Assembly (NCBI GenBank): GCA_046045995.1
Contig: JBJOKR010000094.1
Span: 1 to 17,714 of the forward strand
Direction: 5' to 3'
DNA: 17,714 nt
Source: Indioceanicola sp046045995
GTDB taxonomy: Bacteria > Pseudomonadota > Alphaproteobacteria > Azospirillales > Azospirillaceae
Part shown: positions 14,150 through 17,714 of the stretch, piece after piece
Position numbering within the stretch: the first letter of the stretch is position 1
How the letters are laid out: the number at the start of each line of letters is the position of its first letter
The notes under the pieces: generated by a model
Database searches by the model: none
Seen by the model: only the letters and a program-made list of their open reading frames with translations
What the model was told of the DNA's origin: nothing
Translations under genes and position numbers: made by a program

Positions 14150-16347
14150 CACACGAAGCCCCGCAGCCGCTTGCTGCGGCCAGGATTTTTGAGCATTCTC
14201 AGCCCCTTGGCCTCGATTTGCCGGACTCTTTCACGTGTGACGCCATACATGTTCCCGATCTCCTCCAAGGTGAGGTCGCGGTCGTCGAAAAGCCCGAACC
14301 TCAGACGCAGCACCGTGGCCACACGCGGATGGAGCATCCTGAGTTGTTCCTGGATCGCCGAGCGGAGCTCCGATGCATAGACGGGGTCGGCAGACCAGCT
14401 CTCGACGCCCGTCACAGCTTCCGGGAGGGTTTCCGTGCTTTCGATCTCATCGATCGGGACCACATCGTCGACCGCTTGGAGTAGGCGCCGGGCAGTCCGG
14501 AGGTCCACCTCCAGCTCCGTCGACACATGTTCGACCGTCAGCGCTTCGACGTTGACGCCCAGACGCGAGATTCGCTTGAGCTTGGATACCTTTTCGAAGA
14601 AGTGAACCGGTAGACGGATCGTCCTGGATCGGTCAGCGATCGCCCTCGAGATACCTTGGCGGATCCACCAGACAGCGTAGGTCGCGAACTTGAATCCCCT
14701 TGCTGGATCGTATTTCTCCGCTGCACGCATCAGACCGATAGCGCCCTCCTGGACAAGATCATCCAGGTCCAGCCCCCTGTTCCGGTACTTCTTCGCGCAC
14801 CAGACGACCAGCCGCATGTTGGACATCACCATGCGATCACGCACTTGGCGGAAGCGCCGGATCGCCGCGTTGAACTCTTGCAAAAGCCTGGTCTCACGCG
14901 GGCTGTCGGCTGCCAACCGAAGCAACTCCTCGATGTACGTCGATGACAGGTCGAGGAGCTTCAGGGCTTTGATCATGCTCCGGGAAAGGGTTGGATCCGA
15001 CCCGACCCCACCTTCATTAATCATTCGGTTGTGCAAGGAGGTGACGGCATGGAAGCGTTCGACGAAGAGGGGGGGCACATCGGATCCGGTGTGGCTCTCC
15101 GAGCCGGTCGGGAGTGCATCGTCCTGGTCGACTGGCACGGCCTCCGTGACGTCCTCGGGCCCTTCCGTGACATCCGCCGCGGTCCCGGTGAAGCCATCGG
15201 AAAGCACCGAGATGGGTCTTGCGCCCCTGAGGATCGCCAAGCCGGTCTCCATCAGGTGTCCCAACAGGACGCTGGACCGGGCCATGATCGACAGCGCATC
15301 GTTCAGACCATTCTGGACCCGACCTCCGTAAACAGCCTCATCCTCGCGGGTCAGAAGTTCCCATCGGCGTATCTCCGCCGAAAAGCGTCCGAGGTCGTCA
15401 TCCTCCACCCGCAGGGCCGACTCGATGGCCGTCAGAGCCTCACCGATGGCGAAGGCCTCGGCTTGGTTCGCACGCTCCGCCCACCCCTGTCCGCCGCGCG
15501 CGATGTCCCTATCGTCGTCGACAACGATGCCGAGGTCGGTGATCGCCGTCGCCAGAACTGGAGCGAGCCGGGGCGCCAGCGCCCCACAAAGCTTGGCCAC
15601 GGCATCGATGGAGTCGGCGGGCAGTCTTCCCTGTCGCAGCCCGACCAGCACCAGTCTGCCGATCCGTCGCCGGAGCGTCGGGTCGAGAACCCGCTCCCCA
15701 CCGGCCCGGGCCAACGATGCAACGGACGGCAGATCGAGAGTGGCGGCATCCCAGTCGGCGCCTGAAGCTTCGATCAGATGGAGGGACGCATCCAGGCTCA
15801 ATCTGGCCGCGGCGCGCAGCGCGCCGACGTCCTGCTCCGGCCGCATCGGTTCGGATACGACTTCCCAACCGGTACCCGGCGACTCGGTATCGAAGGCCCA
15901 ATCGGTGGGTTTCTGGGCAGCCTCGATCGTCACCGACATGAGGGAGGAAGTAGCCGTATGCTCCGTCGCGCGCTGAACATCCTGGACAGCCCCAGTGGCG
16001 GCTTGGAGGGCGTTGGTGGTGTCAAGTTCCGCCTTAGCGCGGGCCTCCCAGCGCTCCAGTGCTTCCGCGATCAATATGTAGATGTCCGACTTCCGGCATT
16101 GGGTTGCATGGAAGCAGGCATCCTTCCCCTGGGTGTCTTTCAGGGTGGGATCCGCCCCGGCCTGCAGGAGCAGCTTGCATGCGACCGCATGCCCCTTGGC
16201 CGCTGCCATCATCAGTGCGGTTTGCCCGCGCTCATCGCGGGCATTGATGTCCACGCCGCGCTTCAAATGGGCTTCTATGACCGGCCGCAATCCTTGTACG
16301 ACCGCAATTCTAAACAACGGATCGATGCGGAGGTCTCCGGTCATCAT
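14149..16347 (-). CDS. RpoD-like sigma-70 factor with N-terminal ankyrin repeats
   Basis: This 732-residue protein joins an ankyrin module to a near-complete group-1 sigma-70 factor. Two or three ankyrin repeats occupy about residues 8-85 (GVDINARDERGQTALMMAAA, GADPTLKD). A region 1.1-like segment lies near 228-278, region 1.2 near 323-360 (EIRRWELLTREDE), and an acidic non-conserved region follows. Region 2 (507-585) contains CAKKYRNRGLDLDDLVQEG and WWIRQGISRAIADRSRTIR, and region 4 (660-732) contains the helix-turn-helix LEEIGNMYGVTRERVRQIEA. The gene leads the minus-strand operon and its stop overlaps the GHKL start. It probably directs RNA polymerase to the defence genes, with the ankyrin part binding a partner or trigger; that is inference. 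The start is uncertain: the ATG pair at 16347/16344 or GTG 16428, which would add 27 low-complexity residues. Confidence 0.9.
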   Translation of the reverse strand: MMTGDLRIDPLFRIAVVQGLRPVIEAHLKRGVDINARDERGQTALMMAAAKGHAVACKLLLQAGADPTLKDTQGKDACFHATQCRKSDIYILIAEALERWEARAKAELDTTNALQAATGAVQDVQRATEHTATSSLMSVTIEAAQKPTDWAFDTESPGTGWEVVSEPMRPEQDVGALRAAARLSLDASLHLIEASGADWDAATLDLPSVASLARAGGERVLDPTLRRRIGRLVLVGLRQGRLPADSIDAVAKLCGALAPRLAPVLATAITDLGIVVDDDRDIARGGQGWAERANQAEAFAIGEALTAIESALRVEDDDLGRFSAEIRRWELLTREDEAVYGGRVQNGLNDALSIMARSSVLLGHLMETGLAILRGARPISVLSDGFTGTAADVTEGPEDVTEAVPVDQDDALPTGSESHTGSDVPPLFVERFHAVTSLHNRMINEGGVGSDPTLSRSMIKALKLLDLSSTYIEELLRLAADSPRETRLLQEFNAAIRRFRQVRDRMVMSNMRLVVWCAKKYRNRGLDLDDLVQEGAIGLMRAAEKYDPARGFKFATYAVWWIRQGISRAIADRSRTIRLPVHFFEKVSKLKRISRLGVNVEALTVEHVSTELEVDLRTARRLLQAVDDVVPIDEIESTETLPEAVTGVESWSADPVYASELRSAIQEQLRMLHPRVATVLRLRFGLFDDRDLTLEEIGNMYGVTRERVRQIEAKGLRMLKNPGRSKRLRGFV

Positions 16348-16442
16348 GCGATCCGTAGCCGACCCGACATGAGGCTGATCAGAAGCACCCGCCGGTGTTG
16401 AGCACCAATGCGATGATTGACTGAACACACCCCGAGCACCCG

Positions 16443-16454
16443 TTAATGCATTAA
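16443..16454. promoter_or_regulatory. 12-bp palindrome upstream of the sigma gene
   Basis: TTAATGCATTAA is a perfect palindrome in the AT-richer stretch 16440-16560 before the sigma operon, about 95 bases from the preferred start. It could be an operator controlling the operon. I found no convincing -35/-10 pair on the minus strand in this stretch. Confidence 0.3.
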
Positions 16455-16560
16455 TGGAAACCCAGCCGGATTACTCATCTTACATAATCGTACCGGAACC
16501 GGGAACACAAACGAATGGCCGATCCATAACAATGCGCGCAATTACGGGAAGAGGCTAGCA

Positions 16561-16822
16561 ACGGGCGCAGTACGCTCATCGCGTCAGTCGAAGCATTACG
16601 TTCCGCTGCTCACGAACCAGTGGCGGAGCCTGGACTTCGTCTCCGACGCGTTCACCGGCGGCGGCCGGGTCGGTGTGCTGGCGGGAATCGACGATTTCTC
16701 CCGTGAGTGCCTGGCCCCGGTGGCCGGCACCTCGTCCTCCGGGGCGAGGAAGGCGCGCGAGTTGGACGCCGTCGTTGCCAAGCGCAGCAAGCCGGCGATG
16801 GTGGTCGGCGACAACGGCACGG
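16561..16822 (+). pseudogene. IS3-family transposase (OrfB, rve domain) fragment
   Basis: Read from 16561 in one frame, the sequence encodes the middle of an IS3-type DDE transposase. Key stretches are NQWRSLDFVSDAF with the first catalytic Asp, VLAGIDDFSRECLA, ARELDAVVAK, and PAMVVGDNGT with the second Asp. The third catalytic Glu and the whole C terminus are missing, as is the N-terminal helix-turn-helix part. Substitutions such as GDNGTG for the usual SDNGTE suggest long decay. No terminal inverted repeats are visible. It is a footprint of past insertion at the right margin of the defence operon and cannot be active. Confidence 0.82.
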
Positions 16823-16918
16823 GGTTACGGCACCGGCGATCTGGAGGTCGTCCTGACGTCCATGGCCGATCTGGAAAAGGCGGCGACGTTGATCCAGCGC
16901 GCCTATGAGGGTGTGTGA
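16823..16918 (+). pseudogene. C-terminal remnant, possibly of a DUF5655-type protein
   Basis: Directly after the transposase fragment, in a different frame, 31 codons encode GYGTGDLEVVLTSMADLEKA and a tail LIQRAYEGV followed by TGA. The GTGDLEV...DLEKA..LI..AYE pattern recalls the C terminus of DUF5655 (COG3586-like) proteins often linked to restriction-type nuclease domains. Only this end survives, apparently cut by the transposon. The assignment is from memory of the motif and needs a profile search. Confidence 0.45.
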
Positions 16919-17150
16919 GCCTGCCGGGTGCCCCCTTTGCCGCTCATTCCCCGGTGCAATCCGTGTGCTCGCGAAGGGCATCAGAGTTCAGCAAGATAAA
17001 TCCGTGCGCGGCCGTATGTTAATCTGCTAATACTCTTGGGTAATTCCCGTCTACATGCCGCCGCGCGGGGCACACTGGGGAGGCACACACCAATGCCGGG
17101 AGAAAGCATCTACCTTGTTCCCGCCCAGCCCTTGCGCGGGGGGTAGTCTG

Positions 17151-17244
17151 CCGGGTTCGGGCGGGGGGCCGTCAAGGGCGGCTGGGCCGCCGCCGTCCGG
17201 CGATGCGCCTGCGGCGCACCCTTGACCGCCCCCCGCCGACCCGG
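17151..17244. repeat. Long imperfect inverted repeat with two internal hairpins
   Basis: The arms 17151-17178 and 17219-17244 match over about 26 bases with one mismatch and small gaps; the shared core is GGCGGGGGGC followed by GTCAAGGG. Within the 40-base centre are two more perfect hairpins: GGCGGC/GCCGCC (17177-17191, loop TGG) and TGCGCC/GGCGCA (17204-17218, loop TGC). The whole could fold as a cloverleaf-like stem with two arms. It resembles the REP/MITE-type intergenic repeats of GC-rich proteobacteria; whether it recurs in this genome cannot be seen here. Confidence 0.6.
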
Positions 17245-17275
17245 CCCTGGGCCTGCATGCGCGAAAGGGCCATTC

Positions 17276-17295
17276 CCATCGTCCGGAGACGATGG
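17276..17295. other. 8-bp perfect hairpin with CGGA loop
   Basis: CCATCGTC (17276-17283) and GACGATGG (17288-17295) form a perfect stem with a four-base CGGA loop, 120 bases before the DUF433 gene. No T-run follows. It may belong to the same repeat cluster or to the leader of the toxin-antitoxin operon. Confidence 0.4.
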
Positions 17296-17416
17296 CGCTG
17301 GGACCAAGGCGGAGGGATGGGGCGGGCTGTATCCTGCGCCGGTCTGTTTCGATAGAATGAGCGTCAGGTCGGCGGGGCTTGCCGCCGGTCGAACAGGATG
17401 CCGGAAGGTGGGGACG

Positions 17417-17647
17417 ATGGAACGGCTGGACAGGATCAGCCTGCGGCCGGGGGTGATGGGCGGCAAGGCCTGCATCCGGGGAACGCGGGTCACCGTGGGA
17501 ATGGTCGTCGGCATGATCGGTGCCGGGGTCGGGATCGACGACATCCTGGCCGACTACCCGTACCTGGGGCGTGAGGATATCCTCGAGGCCCTGCGCTACG
17601 CCGCCTCGCTTGCCGAGCAGCGGGACGTCGACCTGGCCACCGCATGA
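17417..17647 (+). CDS. DUF433-family antitoxin (VapB45-like)
   Basis: A 76-residue DUF433 protein (PF04255). The family signature runs through most of it: PGVMGGKACIRGTRVTV (12-28), followed by GIDDILADYPYLGREDILEALRYA (39-62), which forms the helix-turn-helix. Such proteins are antitoxins and autorepressors paired with DUF5615 PIN-like toxins. A GGAAGG/GGGG purine-rich ribosome site stands just before ATG 17417; an upstream in-frame ATG at 17222 would add 65 residues encoded in the repeat region and is rejected. The stop overlaps the next start by four bases (ATGA), the usual arrangement for this pair. It may stabilise the neighbouring island. Confidence 0.88.
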   Translation: MERLDRISLRPGVMGGKACIRGTRVTVGMVVGMIGAGVGIDDILADYPYLGREDILEALRYAASLAEQRDVDLATA

Positions 17648-17714
17648 CCCTGCTCGTCGACATGACCCTGTCGCCGCGCCGGGTCGGGCTGTCGACGGGG
17701 GTGGGGTTGCAGGC
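17644..17714 (+). CDS. DUF5615 PIN-like toxin, N-terminal fragment cut by window end
   Basis: Only 23 codons are inside the window. They begin MTLLVDMTLSPRRV, matching the start of DUF5615/Mut7-C-like PIN-fold toxins, where the Asp (here Asp6) is the first metal-binding residue of the ribonuclease site. The ATGA overlap with the DUF433 antitoxin and the gene order support the call. The rest of the gene lies beyond 17714. Confidence 0.75.
   Translation, partial: MTLLVDMTLSPRRVGLSTGVGLQ

Larger units (their letters stand above)
16919..17416. other. About 500-base stretch without a supported gene
   Basis: No reading frame here looks coding. The first part (16990-17060) is moderately AT-rich. 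The second (17150-17300) is extremely GC-rich and made of nested inverted repeats, described separately. A -10-like TAGAAT (17353-17358) precedes the DUF433 gene but has no acceptable -35 partner. Confidence 0.6.

Noticed and set aside
13322..14380. 352-codon plus-strand open frame over the GHKL gene
   Set aside because: Antisense to the GHKL ATPase and runs into the sigma gene; no recognisable domain.
2950..16347. BREX, DISARM, Druantia or Pgl system
   Set aside because: There is no PglZ, PglX, BrxL, DrmA/B or DruE-type protein; the Z1, GHKL, DUF4420 and AIPR set fits a different class.
16348..16428. GTG start for the sigma gene
   Set aside because: It would add 27 low-complexity residues before the ankyrin domain with no better ribosome site; kept only as an alternative.
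1..17714. CRISPR array, retron or tRNA gene
   Set aside because: I saw no regularly spaced direct repeats, no reverse transcriptase and no cloverleaf tRNA sequence in any gap.

Overview
The window is GC-rich and comes from a bacterium, most likely an alphaproteobacterium of the Rhodospirillales/Azospirillales type. That placement rests on base composition, the style of the toxin-antitoxin genes and the IS3-type transposase remnant; no ribosomal or other taxonomic marker is present, so it is tentative. The region is a defence island with almost no housekeeping content.

Layout, left to right. An orphan ccdA-type antitoxin gene (176-421, +) is followed by vsr (571-1002, +) and a C5-cytosine DNA methyltransferase (1048-2865, +). 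Everything from 2950 to about 16350 is on the minus strand and converges on the methyltransferase. In order of transcription it runs: an RpoD-like sigma factor with an N-terminal ankyrin domain (14149-16347), a GHKL/MutL-MORC-like ATPase (12662-14149), a Z1-family superfamily 2 helicase (9767-12643), a DUF4420 PD-(D/E)XK nuclease (8773-9783), an AIPR-family protein (6990-8771), then a 261-base AT-richer spacer with its own candidate promoter and two inverted repeats, and finally a Gabija-like pair, gajA (4833-6728) and gajB (2950-4833). The right edge holds an IS3-family transposase fragment, a degraded C-terminal piece of a second gene, a structured GC-rich inverted repeat, and a DUF433/DUF5615 toxin-antitoxin pair cut by the window end.

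How it works together. Methyltransferase, Vsr, GHKL ATPase, Z1 helicase, REase-fold protein and AIPR match the MutL/MORC-linked restriction-modification systems predicted from comparative genomics (Iyer, Abhiman and Aravind, 2008). The methylase would mark host DNA, Vsr would repair T:G mismatches arising from deaminated 5-methylcytosine, and the ATPase, helicase and nuclease would act on unmodified DNA. The pieces are joined by very tight spacing (1-base TGATG overlap, 18-base gap, 17-base overlap, 1-base gap), which supports one transcription unit. Gabija (OLD-type ATPase-TOPRIM nuclease plus UvrD-like helicase) appears to be a second, separable module placed between the two halves of the first.

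The most unusual element is the sigma factor. It keeps a recognisable group-1 sigma-70 architecture (regions 1.1-like, 1.2, 2, 3 and 4) and the main promoter-contacting residues, but carries ankyrin repeats at its N terminus, is the first gene of the restriction operon and overlaps the ATPase gene. This suggests a defence system that brings its own primary-like sigma factor, possibly gated by the ankyrin module.
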